A DNA stretch of 64,000 nucleotides, taken from Gaiellasilicea sp963811885. GTDB lineage: Bacteria > Actinomycetota > Thermoleophilia > Gaiellales > Gaiellaceae. The DNA is taken from NCBI GenBank assembly GCA_963811885.1, contig CAWETB010000015.1, positions 558,001-622,000 on the forward strand. Reading direction: 5' to 3'. The translations under genes and the position numbers were made by a program. Shown in pieces: positions 20,615-29,846 of this stretch (positions within the stretch are counted from its first letter, which is position 1; each line of letters opens with the position of its first letter). The notes under the pieces were generated by a model. It did not search any database, was not told the DNA's origin, and saw only the letters and a program-made list of their open reading frames with translations.

Positions 20615-21497
20615 CTAGACCGCGGCGGTCTGAAGCAGGCCCAGCCGGGCGAGGCAGTCGCGCACGCGCTCGCGCTCCTCCTCGGTCGCCTCGACGAGCG
20701 GCAGCCGGTGCCCGCCGACGTCGTGTCCGAGCAGGTTCAGGGCCGCCTTGATCGCGATCGGGTTGGGGGCGGCGCGCAGGATCTCGATCGACGGCGCGAG
20801 CTCCCGGTCGAGCGCGCGGGCAGCGTCGTGCTCGCCCGCCTTCCAGAGCCGGACCACTTCCTTCACCTGCGGGCCGACCACGTGCGTGTGCACGCAGACG
20901 CCGCCGACGCCGCCGAGCTCGAGGAACGGCACGATCAGGTCGTCGTCGCCGGCGTAGAGGTCGAGATCCGTCTCGACGATGTGCTTCGCCTGCGCCAGGT
21001 CGTCGTACGCCTGCTTGACGGCGCGAACGTTCTCGATCTCGGCCAGCCGGCGTGATCGTCTCGGGCTCGATGTTGATCACGACCCGGCTGGGGATGTTGT
21101 AGACGACGACCGGCTTGTCGGTGGCCGCCGCGACGGCTTCGAAGTGCGCCACGATCCCGCGCTGCGGCGGCTTCGAGTAGTAGGGCGTGACGATCAGGAC
21201 GGCGTCGACGCCGAGCTCGTGCGCCTTCTCGGTCAGGTGGACCGAGTGGCGCGTGTCGTAGGTGCCGGTGCCGGCGACGACGGTCGCGCGGTCGCCGACC
21301 TCGTCGAGCGCGGCGGCATAGAGCTCGAACCGCTCGTCGTCGGTCAGGGTCGGGCTCTCGCCCGTGGTGCCGGTGACGACGAGGCCGTCGGAGCCGTTGT
21401 CGACGAGGTGGCGCGCGAGCGCGCGGAAGCTGTCGAGATCGACCGAGCCGTCTCGCTTGAACGGCGTCACGATCGCGGTCAGCACCTCGCCGAGCAC
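20615..21497 (-). CDS. dapA: 4-hydroxy-tetrahydrodipicolinate synthase (one frame change)
   Basis: Class I aldolase that condenses pyruvate with aspartate semialdehyde in lysine/DAP synthesis. TGTTGESPTL binds the substrate carboxylate, YNIPSR carries the catalytic Tyr, and AVKQAYDD carries the Schiff-base Lys. The frame changes near 21053, between the Tyr and Lys motifs, in a C/G run. Essential pathway and intact motifs on both sides suggest a sequence error. GTG start at 21497. Confidence 0.93.
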
Positions 21498-22255
21498 CCC
21501 CCGATCCTACCTCCGCGGTCGGAGCCTTGACAGCCGCCGGCCGGCACGGAACAGTCGTCCCTGCGGTTCACGCCGGTCGGGCACAGCGAGGTCGGCCACC
21601 CCTGCGGCGGCGGCAGGCCCGCTCGAGCAGGCCGGCGTGGGCCGTTTACGAGGAGTGCGTCGAGACCGACCGTGAGCCCCGGCGGCAGGCCGCTGACCTT
21701 CTCGAGCGCGAGCAGCACGCCGGGGACGAACGCGTCGCGTGAGGTGGTGTCGTGACGGATCGTCAGCGTCTGCCCCTGCCCGCCGAAGATCACCTCCTGA
21801 TGCGCGACCAGGCCGGGTAGCCGAACCGAGTGGATCGGGGTGTCCGGCGGCAGCAGCGCGGCCGTCGCCTTCGCCGTCCCCGACGGCGCGTCGAGCTTCT
21901 GGTCGTGGTGCAGCTCGACGATCTCGGCGTGCGGCAGCACCTTTCCCGCCTCGGCCGCGAAGCGCATCATCAGCACCGCCCCGAGCGCGAAGTTGGGTGC
22001 GTAGAAGACGGGCAGCTCGTGGACCCGGGCCAGCGCCGCCACGCGCTCCTGGTCGAAGCCGGTCGTGCCGATCACGACGGGAACGCGGTCCTCGAGCGCG
22101 ACCCGGACGTTCTCCTCGACCGCCTCGGGACGCGTGAAGTCGACGGCGACGTCGGCGTCGTGCGTCGACTCGACGAGCTCGTGCCCGGCGGCCTCGAGCG
22201 CAGGCGCGAGCACGGAGCCGACCTTGCCCCTCCGCCCGAAGACGATCACCTTCAC
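21479..22255 (-). CDS. dapB: 4-hydroxy-tetrahydrodipicolinate reductase
   Basis: NAD(P)H-dependent reductase after DapA. The Rossmann start VKVIVFGRRGKVG, VDFTRPEAV, VVIGTTGF, YAPNFALG and the catalytic ELHHDQKLDAPSGTA are all present. Recognisable DapB sequence ends near residue 200 (LTVGLDALL). The last 58 codons are low-complexity and run into dapA, so the real stop is probably near 21650, lost through a small indel. GTG start overlaps the M16 peptidase stop (GTGA). Confidence 0.9.
   Translation of the reverse strand: MKVIVFGRRGKVGSVLAPALEAAGHELVESTHDADVAVDFTRPEAVEENVRVALEDRVPVVIGTTGFDQERVAALARVHELPVFYAPNFALGAVLMMRFAAEAGKVLPHAEIVELHHDQKLDAPSGTAKATAALLPPDTPIHSVRLPGLVAHQEVIFGGQGQTLTIRHDTTSRDAFVPGVLLALEKVSGLPPGLTVGLDALLVNGPRRPARAGLPPPQGWPTSLCPTGVNRRDDCSVPAGGCQGSDRGGRIGGCSARC
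21504..21509 (-). promoter_or_regulatory. -10 box TAGGAT six bases before the dapA start
   Basis: TAGGAT-N6-GTG, identical in spacing to the M16 peptidase start. It could drive a leaderless dapA-rnj transcript inside the operon. GGAGG just upstream may alternatively act in translation of a longer message. Confidence 0.45.
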
Positions 22256-23535
22256 GCTGCCGCACGCTCCACGAGGGCGGGGTTGACGCGCTCGATCGCG
22301 GCGCGGAAGCGCGACTCGGATGGGCCGATCCCCGCCGCCGAGAGCCGGTCGAGGCGGAGCAGGTCGGCCGCGACCGCCGCGACGTCGTCGGCAGTGACCG
22401 CGTCGACCTTCGCGACGAGCTCGTCGAGCGAGAGCAGCTCCGTGTCGCTGATCAGCGACTTGCCGAGCCGGCTCATCCGGTTCGAGGTCGACTCGAGCGA
22501 GAGCAGCATCCGGCCCTTCAGGTTCTCCTGCGCGCGCTCGAGCTCCCCCGGCCTGACGTTCCCGGCGGCGACGTCCGCGAGCTCGCGCGCCACGATCTCG
22601 AAGCACTCGACGAGGTTCTCCTCGCGCGTGCCGACGTAGAGGCCGACCTGCCCCGAGTCGGAGTACTGCGAGGCGAAGCTGTAGACGGAGTAGGCCATGC
22701 CGCGCTTCTCCCGGATCTCCTGGAAGAGCCGGGACGACGCGGAGCCGCCGAGGATCGAGTCGAGCAGCGAGGCGGCGAAGCGGCGCTCGTCGCGGCGCGA
22801 GATCCCGGGCGCGCCGAGGCAGACGTGGTACTGCTCGGTCGCCTTCCGCTGGAAGCGGTAGCCGGGCGGCGGCACGCGCCCGAACGGCTTCCGGGCGCGG
22901 ACGTGCGGCTCGGTCGCGGGCAGCCGCGTGCTCAGAAGCTCGACGACGCGGTCGTGGGTGACGTTGCCGGCGGCCGCGACGACGATGTTGTCGGCCGCGT
23001 AGGCCGCGCGGTGGTACGCGGTCAGCGCCTTCTTGCTGACGCTCGAGATCACCTCGGCGCGGCCGATCACGGGCCGCCCGATCGGGTGGCCGCCGAAGAC
23101 CGCTTCCGCCACGAGGTCGTGGATCAGATCCTGCGGGTTGTCGTCGACCATCGCGATCTCCTCGAGCACGACCTCCCGCTCGGAGTCGATCTCGGCGAAG
23201 GCGGGGTCGTAGACCATCCCCGCCATCACGTCGAGCGCCGGCTCGAGCCGGTCGTCCGGCACGCGGGCGTAGACGAGCGTCGTCTCGCGCGACGTGGCCG
23301 CGTTCAGCTCGCCGCCGAGCCCGTCGAAGATCTCCGCGATCTCCTGCGCCGAGTGCGTGCTCGTGCCCTTGAAGAGCAGATGCTCGATGAAGTGCGAGAC
23401 GCCCGCCCGCGCGTTGGTCTCGTCGCGCGAGCCGGTGCCGATCCAGAAGCCGAACGAGACCGAGCGCACGTTCGGGACGTGCTCGGTGATCACACGCTCG
23501 CCGGTCGGGAGCGTCGAGAGCTCGTGGGCCTGCAT
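22252..23535 (-). CDS. M16 family zinc peptidase
   Basis: 427 residues. The inverted zinc motif HFIEHLLFKG (HxxEH) lies near residue 48, with the downstream Glu in the EREVVLEEIAM segment, then the C-terminal half with LGAPGISRRDERRFA and SRLFQEIREKRGMAYSVYSF. This is the insulinase-like processing peptidase often found between pnp and dapB. It probably acts in the cytoplasm; no signal peptide. Substrate unknown. Confidence 0.94.
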   Translation of the reverse strand: MQAHELSTLPTGERVITEHVPNVRSVSFGFWIGTGSRDETNARAGVSHFIEHLLFKGTSTHSAQEIAEIFDGLGGELNAATSRETTLVYARVPDDRLEPALDVMAGMVYDPAFAEIDSEREVVLEEIAMVDDNPQDLIHDLVAEAVFGGHPIGRPVIGRAEVISSVSKKALTAYHRAAYAADNIVVAAAGNVTHDRVVELLSTRLPATEPHVRARKPFGRVPPPGYRFQRKATEQYHVCLGAPGISRRDERRFAASLLDSILGGSASSRLFQEIREKRGMAYSVYSFASQYSDSGQVGLYVGTREENLVECFEIVARELADVAAGNVRPGELERAQENLKGRMLLSLESTSNRMSRLGKSLISDTELLSLDELVAKVDAVTADDVAAVAADLLRLDRLSAAGIGPSESRFRAAIERVNPALVERAAA

Positions 23536-23541
23536 CGCCCG

Positions 23542-23547
23542 ATCCTA
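23542..23547 (-). promoter_or_regulatory. -10 box TAGGAT six bases before the M16 peptidase start
   Basis: TAGGAT-N6-ATG in the divergent gap between this gene and hcp, where it must act as the operon promoter. There is no room for a Shine-Dalgarno in the resulting message, so the transcript is leaderless if this box is used. Confidence 0.5.
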
Positions 23548-23610
23548 GCTCCGCCTGCGCGCTTGCCCGGCGGCGTTCATACTTAGGTCGAAAGCTGACC
23601 GAGGGGGAGC

Positions 23611-24097
23611 ATGGCCGCGATCGACTACTTCCTGAAGCTGGACGGGATCTCCGGCGAGAGCAAGGACTCGAAGCACAAGGGCGAGATCGAGGTGCTCTCG
23701 TTCAGCTTCGGCGAGACGCAGAGTCGGCCCGACGGCGTCGGAGGCGGCGGCGGCGCGGGCAAGGTCGAGATGAGCGACTTCTCCTTCACGGCGCGGACGA
23801 GCAAGGCCTCGCCGCAGCTCTTCCTCACTGCGCGCAGGGCAAGCACATCAAGCAGGCGTTCCTGACGGTCCGCAAGGCAGGCGGCTCGCAGCAGGAGTAT
23901 CTGAAGATCAAGCTGAACGACGTGCTCGTCTCCTCCTACGCGTTCGGCGGCGGCGAGGACGAGAGCCGAGCCGCACGACTGCGTTCTCGCTCGAGTTCGT
24001 CAAGATCTCGTACGACTACACGCCGCAGAAGGCGGACGGCTCGCTCGACGCCCCGGTGCACGGCGGCTGGGACCTGTCGAAGAACGTCAAGATCTGA
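23611..24097 (+). CDS. hcp: Hcp1-family protein (frame changes)
   Basis: About 162 codons. AIDYFLKLDGISGESKD, KHKGEIEVLSFSFGE, a Gly-rich loop, MSDFSFTARTSKASPQLF, HIKQAFLTVRKAGG, EYLKIKLNDVLVSSY and the C-terminal QKADGSLDAPVHGGWDLSKN match Hcp, the ring-forming tube protein of type VI secretion. Frame changes near 23830 and 23965. GAGGGGGAGC gives a strong Shine-Dalgarno. No other type VI or phage-tail gene is nearby, so this is an orphan whose role is unclear. Confidence 0.85.
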
Positions 24098-24148
24098 AGC
24101 CGCCGCCCGTCCCGCCGGCGGCCCGACAGGCAGCTGCGCCTGCGGGAC

Positions 24149-25509
24149 GTGCTCGCCGCCGCCGGCTACACGCGGCGCCGGGATCGCGCGACGCCTGCAC
24201 ACGACGCGGCGAGCCGATCTTCACGCACGTCGACCTCGAGGTGTACCGGCGCCGGCTCGCGGCGGTGCCCGACGGCCTCTCGGCGCTCATCTCGCTGCTG
24301 CTGCTCGGCGACCCGGTGCCGCCGGCGAGCACGCGGAGCTGCTCGTCGAGGCGGGCCTCGCCGAGGAGCGAGACGGGTCGCTGCACGGGCTCGTGCGCGT
24401 CGTCCCCCACGACGACCTCCTGATCGCGTCCGACCGGCTCGACGTCGACGGAGCGGACCGCGTCGCGGGCGTCCACCGCCCCTCGGCCGTGCTCGCGCAC
24501 CTGACGATCCGGGAGCCGGTCGAACGGGCGCTCGACGTCTGCACGGGGAACGGGATCCAGGCGCTCCTGCTCTCCCGCCATGCGGAGCACGTCGTCGCGA
24601 CGGACGTGAACGGGCGAGCGCTGGGATTCGCAGCCTTCAACCTCGCCCTGAACGGCGTCACGAACGTCGAGCTCCGGGAAGGGAGCCTGCTCGAGCCGGT
24701 CACCGGCGAGCGGTTCGGCTGCATCGCCTGCAACCCGCCCTACGTCGTCTCGCCGGACGCCGAGTTCACCTTCCGGGACAGCGGCCTCCCCGGAGACCGT
24801 GTGAGCGAGCTGCTCGCGCGCGGGCTGCCGGGCCTGCTCGAGCCAGGCGGCTTCGCGACGCTGATGGCCAGCTGGGCGCAGGCGGGCGACGATCCGGCCG
24901 TGCGCCCGCGCGAGTGGCTCGACGGCTCCGGCTGCGACACGTGGATCCTGCACACGACCACCGACGATCCCCTCTCGAACGCAGCGGCCTGGACGCGCGA
25001 CGCCGTCGAGACGCCGGATGAGTTCGGCGCGGCGCTCGACCGCTGGACGGCGTACTACCGCGAGCTCGGGATCGAGGCGCTCGCCTACGGCGCGCTCGTG
25101 CTGCGCCGCCGCGACGGCGCCAACTGGTCGCGCGGCGCGAGCCTGCCGCCGCGGCCGCTCGAGCCCGCCTCGAGCCATCTGCTGCGGATGTTCGCCGGCG
25201 TCGACGCGGCGGCGGCCGGCCCGGAGGCGCTGCTCGCCCGCCCGCTCGCGGTCGCACCCGCGGCCCGCTTCGAGCAGGTCGTCTCGCCGAGCGACGGCTG
25301 GTCGGTGGTGGGCGCCGCCCTCACGCTCGAGGAAGGGCTCGGCTTCCGCGCCGACGTGGACGAGCCGACGCTGCGGCTGCTGCGGGCGCTCGACGGGACG
25401 AGCAGCGCCCGCGACGCCGTCATCGCGTCGCTCGGCGAGGAAGGTGCGCCGCGCGCGGCCGAGCTGCTGCGCGGGATGCTCGAGACCGGCTTTCTCGTCC
25501 AGACGCTAA
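24149..25509 (+). CDS. Class I methyltransferase with NPPY motif (frame changes)
   Basis: SAM-dependent methyltransferase. An N-terminal winged-helix-like region (AAVPDGLSALISLLLLGDPV) is followed by LDVCTGNGIQALLLS (motif I), VATDVNGRALGFAAFN, and CIACNPPYVV, the NPPY motif of N5-glutamine or N6-adenine methyltransferases. A C-terminal domain follows. The first 250 bases cross two or three frames, so the N-terminus is uncertain; GTG 24149 is the earliest plausible start. The stop is uncertain too: a TAA at 25509 lies directly before the terminator hairpin. Confidence 0.75.
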
Positions 25510-25511
25510 GA

Positions 25512-25539
25512 CGAGGGGGCGGCTCTCGCCGCCCCCTCG
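25512..25539. terminator. Bidirectional terminator hairpin between methyltransferase and pnp
   Basis: An 11-base-pair perfect stem (CGAGGGGGCGG and complement) with a six-base loop lies between two convergent genes. There is little T-tract, but the position, ten bases from the pnp stop, fits transcription termination from both sides. Confidence 0.75.
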
Positions 25540-25548
25540 GGTCACTGC

Positions 25549-28026
25549 CTAGTCGCGGCGCGGGCCGCGGTCGCGGCCGCCCCGGCCGCGATCGTCGCGG
25601 CGCGGGCGGTCCTCCTCCGGGGGCCGCGGCGGGGCGTTCTTCGCCCGCTCGATCAGCTCCTCCGGCTCGACCAGCCGTCCGTCCTCGTGCTTGTGGACGA
25701 GCTTGAGGCCGATCCGGCCCCGCGCCTTGTCCACCTCCTGCACGACGACGTCGACGACGTCGCCGCGCGCCATCACGTCCTCGATGTGGGCGACGCGGCC
25801 CGGACCCACGTTCGAGACGTGGAGCAGGCCGTCGGTGCCCTTCTTCAGCTCGACGAAGGCGCCGAACTGCGTCGTCTTCACGACCTTGCCGGTGAAGGTG
25901 TCCCCCACCTCGGGCTCCTTGGTCAGGGCCGCGATCGCACCGATCGCCGCGTCCGCCTTGGTCCCCTCGGTCGCGTAGACGAGGATCGTGCCGTCCTCCT
26001 CGATGTCGATCTGGACGTCGTACTCCGACTCGAGCGAGCGGATCGTCTCGCCGCCCTTGCCGATGACCATCCCGATGAAGTCCGGGTTGATCTGGATCGA
26101 GGAGATCCGCGGCGCGTGCGCCGCCAGCTCCGTCCGGGCCTCGGGCAGCGCCTCGAGCATCCGGTCGAGGATGAAGTTGCGGGCCTGATTCGCCTGATCG
26201 AGGGCGCCGCGCATGATCTCCTGCGTGACGCCGGTGATCTTGATGTCCATCTGCAGCGCGGTGATCCCGTCCCTCGTGCCGGCGACCTTGAAGTCCATGT
26301 CGCCCAGGTGATCCTCAGCACCCTGGATGTCGGTGAGGATGACGTAGTCGTCGCCCTCCTTGACGAGGCCCATCGCGATGCCGGAGACCGGCGCCGTGAT
26401 CGGGACGCCCGCGTCCATCAGGGCGAGCGTCGAGCCGCAGACCGAGCCCATCGACGAGGAGCCGTTCGACTCCAGCGTCTCCGAGACGATCCGGATCGTG
26501 TACGGGAAGTCCTCGGCCGACGGGATGACCGCCTCGAGGGCACGCTGTGCCAGCGCGCCGTGGCCGATGTCACGCCGCTTCGGGCCGCGCATGAAGCCCG
26601 TCTCCCCGACCGAGTACGGCGGGAAGTTGTAGTGGTGCATGAAGCGGCGGTCGGTCTCGAGGGAGAGGTCGTCGATCCGCTGACCCTCCTTCGCCGTACC
26701 GAGCGTCAGCAGCGAGAGCACCTGCGTCTGACCGCGCTGGAAGAGACCCGTGCCGTGCGCGCGGGGACTGACCGTCACCTCGCACTCGATCGGCCGGATC
26801 TCGTCGGTGGCGCGGCCGTCCGGCCGGCGCTTCTCGATCGCGATCTTCTTGCGGACGAGGTCCTTGTAGATCGCCTCGGCGGCCTTCTTGACGTAGCTCT
26901 TCGTGAGCGAGTCCTTGACGGTCGGGCCGTCGCCGTCGACCGTCGCCGGGCCGACCGGGAACGGCAGCTCGACGGTGTCGACGATCCGGTCGAAGAGCAG
27001 GTGCCGCTTCGCGGACTTGAGCTCCTTCGAGTCGTCCTCGGCGTCCGTGAGGGCGCGCAGCTCGGACTCGAACTGCTCCCGCACCGGGCCTTCGACCGCC
27101 GCGAGCCGCCCCTTCTCGAGCAGCATCGCGAGGCTGGCCTTGACCTGCACCTGACGCTGGATGTCCTCGTCACCCGAGTCCATCGACAGCTCCGGCGCCA
27201 GCTCGGCGAGGATCGCCGACTCGATCGACGCGGCCTCGCGGAGCCCGTCCTGCTGGATCCGCTCCCAGATCGCGTGCCCGTGCGAGCTCTCGATCTCGGC
27301 GGTCACGTCCATGTCGAGCCACTTCGCCTTGCCGGCCTGGCTGCGGAGGTCCTCCTGCGCCTCGCAGAGCTTGCGGATCTCCTGGTGCGCGAGCTCGAAC
27401 GCGTCGAGCAGGATCTCCTCGGAGACCTCGGACGCGCCGGCCTCGATCATCGTCAGGCCGTCCTTCGTGCCGACGACGATCAGGTCGAGCGCCGACTCCT
27501 CGAAGTTCTGCTCGTGCGTCGGGTTGACGACGAACTCGCCGTCGATCCGGCCGATCCGAACAGCGCCCACCGGGCCGAAGAACGGCAGCGGCGAGAGCAT
27601 CAGGGCGGCGGACGCGCCGTTGATGCAGAGGATGTCGTGCGGGGTGATCAGGTCGGCCGACAGCACCGTGCAGATCACCTGCACCTCGTTGCGAAAGCCC
27701 TTCGGCCAGAGCGGCCGGATCGGGCGGTCGATCATGCGTGCGGTCAGCGTCGCGCGCTCGGTGGCGCGCCCTTCCCGCTTGAAGAAGCCGCCGGGGATCT
27801 TCCCCGCGGCGTACGCCCGCTCTTCGACGTCGACGGTGAGCGGGAAGAAGTCCGCTCCCTCGCGCGCCTCGGGACGGCCGACGGCCGTCGCCAGAACCAT
27901 TGTGTCGCCGGAGCGAACGGCGACTGCGCCGTCCGCCTGCTTGGCGAACTTGCCCGTCTCGAAGGTGATCTCCTTGCCACCGATCTCGACGGACGTCGAG
28001 GCAACCTGCCCCAGTACCGTGCTCAT
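25549..28026 (-). CDS. pnp: Polyribonucleotide nucleotidyltransferase
   Basis: 825 residues. Two RNase PH-like domains, a KH domain (GMVIGKGGETIRSLE) and an S1 domain (GDTFTGKVVKTTQFGAFVELKKGTDG, written here in part) are followed by an Arg/Asp/Gly-rich tail of about 30 residues. It is the phosphorolytic 3' exonuclease of RNA decay. It is downstream of rpsO with an intergenic hairpin that is likely its control site. ATG 28026 is placed seven bases after GGAGG. Confidence 0.97.
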   Translation of the reverse strand: MSTVLGQVASTSVEIGGKEITFETGKFAKQADGAVAVRSGDTMVLATAVGRPEAREGADFFPLTVDVEERAYAAGKIPGGFFKREGRATERATLTARMIDRPIRPLWPKGFRNEVQVICTVLSADLITPHDILCINGASAALMLSPLPFFGPVGAVRIGRIDGEFVVNPTHEQNFEESALDLIVVGTKDGLTMIEAGASEVSEEILLDAFELAHQEIRKLCEAQEDLRSQAGKAKWLDMDVTAEIESSHGHAIWERIQQDGLREAASIESAILAELAPELSMDSGDEDIQRQVQVKASLAMLLEKGRLAAVEGPVREQFESELRALTDAEDDSKELKSAKRHLLFDRIVDTVELPFPVGPATVDGDGPTVKDSLTKSYVKKAAEAIYKDLVRKKIAIEKRRPDGRATDEIRPIECEVTVSPRAHGTGLFQRGQTQVLSLLTLGTAKEGQRIDDLSLETDRRFMHHYNFPPYSVGETGFMRGPKRRDIGHGALAQRALEAVIPSAEDFPYTIRIVSETLESNGSSSMGSVCGSTLALMDAGVPITAPVSGIAMGLVKEGDDYVILTDIQGAEDHLGDMDFKVAGTRDGITALQMDIKITGVTQEIMRGALDQANQARNFILDRMLEALPEARTELAAHAPRISSIQINPDFIGMVIGKGGETIRSLESEYDVQIDIEEDGTILVYATEGTKADAAIGAIAALTKEPEVGDTFTGKVVKTTQFGAFVELKKGTDGLLHVSNVGPGRVAHIEDVMARGDVVDVVVQEVDKARGRIGLKLVHKHEDGRLVEPEELIERAKNAPPRPPEEDRPRRDDRGRGGRDRGPRRD

Positions 28027-28051
28027 TCCATGTCCTCCACTCTGCTTGGTG

Positions 28052-28106
28052 GAGAGTGGAAGTTTGGATCAGACCTGAGCGAGGCCTCATCCAAGCTTCC
28101 ACTCTC
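28052..28106 (-). promoter_or_regulatory. rpsO-pnp intergenic hairpin (candidate pnp autoregulation site)
   Basis: Two 18-base arms (28052-28069 and 28089-28106) pair with a single G-U wobble, around a 19-base loop. In the message the downstream arm contains TCCACTCT. This is also complementary to AGAGTGGA at the pnp Shine-Dalgarno, so a second, exclusive hairpin can form. In E. coli and Streptomyces, RNase III and PNPase act on a hairpin at this spot. Confidence 0.75.
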
Positions 28107-28117
28107 CCGGGTAAGAG

Positions 28118-28388
28118 CTAGCGCCTGAGGCCTAGCTCCTTGATGAGGGCGCGATAGCCCTCGAGGTCGTGCTTCTGCATGTAGTTCAGGAACCGCCGCC
28201 GCCGGCCGACGAGCTTCAAGAGCCCGCGCCGGGAGTAGTGGTCCTTCGGCGTGCGTCCGCAGGTGCTCGGTGAGGTCGTTGATCCGCTGCGTCAGCATCG
28301 CGATCTGAACCTCGGGGGAGCCGGTGTCGGCCTCGTTGCGGCCGTGCTTCCCGATCAGCTCCTGCTTGACTTCCTTGGTGAGGGCCAT
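28118..28388 (-). CDS. rpsO: 30S ribosomal protein S15 (one frame change)
   Basis: 89 residues expected. MALTKEVKQELIGKHGRNEADTGSPEVQIAML is the S15 N-terminus, here given only as landmark from residue 1 to about 30 (key part DTGSPEVQ). After the frame change near 28255 the next frame reads KDHYSRRGLLKLVGRRRRF and NYMQKHD to a TAG at 28118. The protein binds 16S rRNA. AAGGAGG lies six bases before the ATG. Confidence 0.95.
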
Positions 28389-28469
28389 GCGGCCTCCTTC
28401 TGTTGATGGTCTCCGGAGTCCCCGCGCGGCGTGAAGGAAGACACGGCCGGCCGAGATCTCGGTCGCGAC

Positions 28470-28476
28470 TAGGGTA
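28470..28476. promoter_or_regulatory. Shared divergent -10 element for ggt and rpsO
   Basis: The palindrome-like CTAGGGTAG reads TAGGGT on the plus strand, eight bases before the ggt ATG, and TGC-TACCCT on the minus strand, an extended -10 for rpsO-pnp with an 80-base leader. One site may therefore load polymerase in either direction. Confidence 0.4.
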
Positions 28477-28483
28477 GCAACCC

Positions 28484-29846
28484 ATGGTTCCAAGCGGCGT
28501 CGCAGCCGGTCACCCGGCCACCGTGGCGGCCGGAATCGAGGTCCTCGAGGAAGGCGGAACGGCCGCCGACGCCGCCGTCGCAGCCTGCCTCGCCTCGTGC
28601 GTCGCCGAGACGGTGATGACCGGGCTGCTCGCCGGCGGCCACGCGGTCTACTTCGACGGCGAGGAGACGTGGAACCTGGACTGCTTCGTCGACGTGCCGT
28701 CGGGCGAGGGCGCGCCGCCCGTCGAGCTGCGCGTGCCCTTCGGCGAGGAACTCGTCCACTACGCGGTCGGGCCGGGGACGTGTGCGGTGCCGGGGCTCCC
28801 ACGGGGGCTCGGCGAGTTGCACCGGCGCTACGGACGCCTGCCCTGGCCGACGGTCGTTGGCCCGGCGCTGCGGCTGGCGCGTGAGGGCGTCGTGATGCCG
28901 CCCGCGCACGCCGCCTGCCTCGCGATGCTCGGGCCGGTCTTCACGATGCAGCCGGACGGCGAGCGCATCTACTCGCCGGCGGGCCGCCTGCTCGAGGCGG
29001 GCGAGACGCTCGAGCAGCCGGGGCTCGCGACGGCGCTCGAGCTCCTCGCCGTCGAGGGCGCCGACAGCGTCTACGCGGGCTCGATCGCCGGGCTGCTCAC
29101 CGCCGTCGAGGGGGTGCCCGTGACGGCTGCCGACCTGGAGCGGTACGAGGCGCGCTGGGAGGCGCCGGTCGAGGTCGAGTGGCTCGGCCGCCGCGTCCTC
29201 ACGCGCGGAGGCTTGTCCGCAGTGCCCCGGACGCTCGGGCGGCTGCCGCGCCTGCACGATCTGGACGCAACGGCGCGCGTGCACGCGCTGCTCGGAGCGC
29301 TGGACGACGCCGACGCGGACGGGCACACGACAAATCTCGTCACCGCGGACGCGGACGGCGCCGTCTGCGTGCTCACCTCGAGCCTCGGCCTTGGCACCGG
29401 CGACTTCCTCCCCGGCCTCGACGCGCAGCTGAACAGCATGCTCGGCGAGGTCGACCTCGTCCGGGCGCCGCTTCGGCCGGGCGAGCGGATGGGGAGCATG
29501 ATGGCGCCGACGCTCGTGTTCGCGGGGGACGGCATCGAGCTGGCGATCGGCTCAGCCGGCGGCACGCGGCTCCGCACGGCGCTGGTCGGCGTCGCAGCGG
29601 GGATCCTCGACGAGGGGCTCGATCCGGTGGCCGCAGTCGAGCGGCCGCGCTTCCACCGCGCCGGCGACGTCGTCAACGCCGAGCCGGGGGTCGACGAGCG
29701 GGCGCTCGACGAGTTGACGCGGTCAGGGCTGCTGGTCCGGCGCTGGCCGGGCGCACACCACTACTTCGGCGGCGTCAGCCTGATCGGGACGACAGGTGCA
29801 GCCGGTGATCCGCGTCGGAGACGGGCACGCGGCGACGCTGCCGTGA
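28484..29846 (+). CDS. ggt: Gamma-glutamyltransferase family protein (one frame change)
   Basis: About 454 codons, short for the family. The N-terminus SGVAAGHPATVAAGIEVLEEGGTAADAAVA and CVAETVMTGLLAGGHAV mark the large subunit. The autocleavage region DGHTTNLVTADADGAVCVLTSSLG supplies the catalytic Thr, followed by LDAQLNSM and SAGGTRLRTAL. It has no signal peptide, so it may act inside the cell on glutathione-like or gamma-glutamyl compounds. One frame change near 29817 leads to a TGA at 29846. Confidence 0.88.

Noticed and set aside
17909..21055. 1048-codon plus-strand frame over rbsK, rnj and dapA
   Set aside because: Spans several real genes on the other strand; composition is that of a shadow.
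24098..24125. Terminator after hcp (GCCGCC...GGCGGC)
   Set aside because: Imperfect stem, no T-tract, and it merges with the methyltransferase 5' region.
28024..28031. Two-codon upstream ORF (ATG GAA TGA) overlapping the pnp start
   Set aside because: It arises from chance overlap at the ribosome site; nothing shows that it is used, and the spacing fits the pnp ATG better.
25687..28128. 813-codon plus-strand frame over pnp
   Set aside because: Exactly antisense to pnp; no family features.
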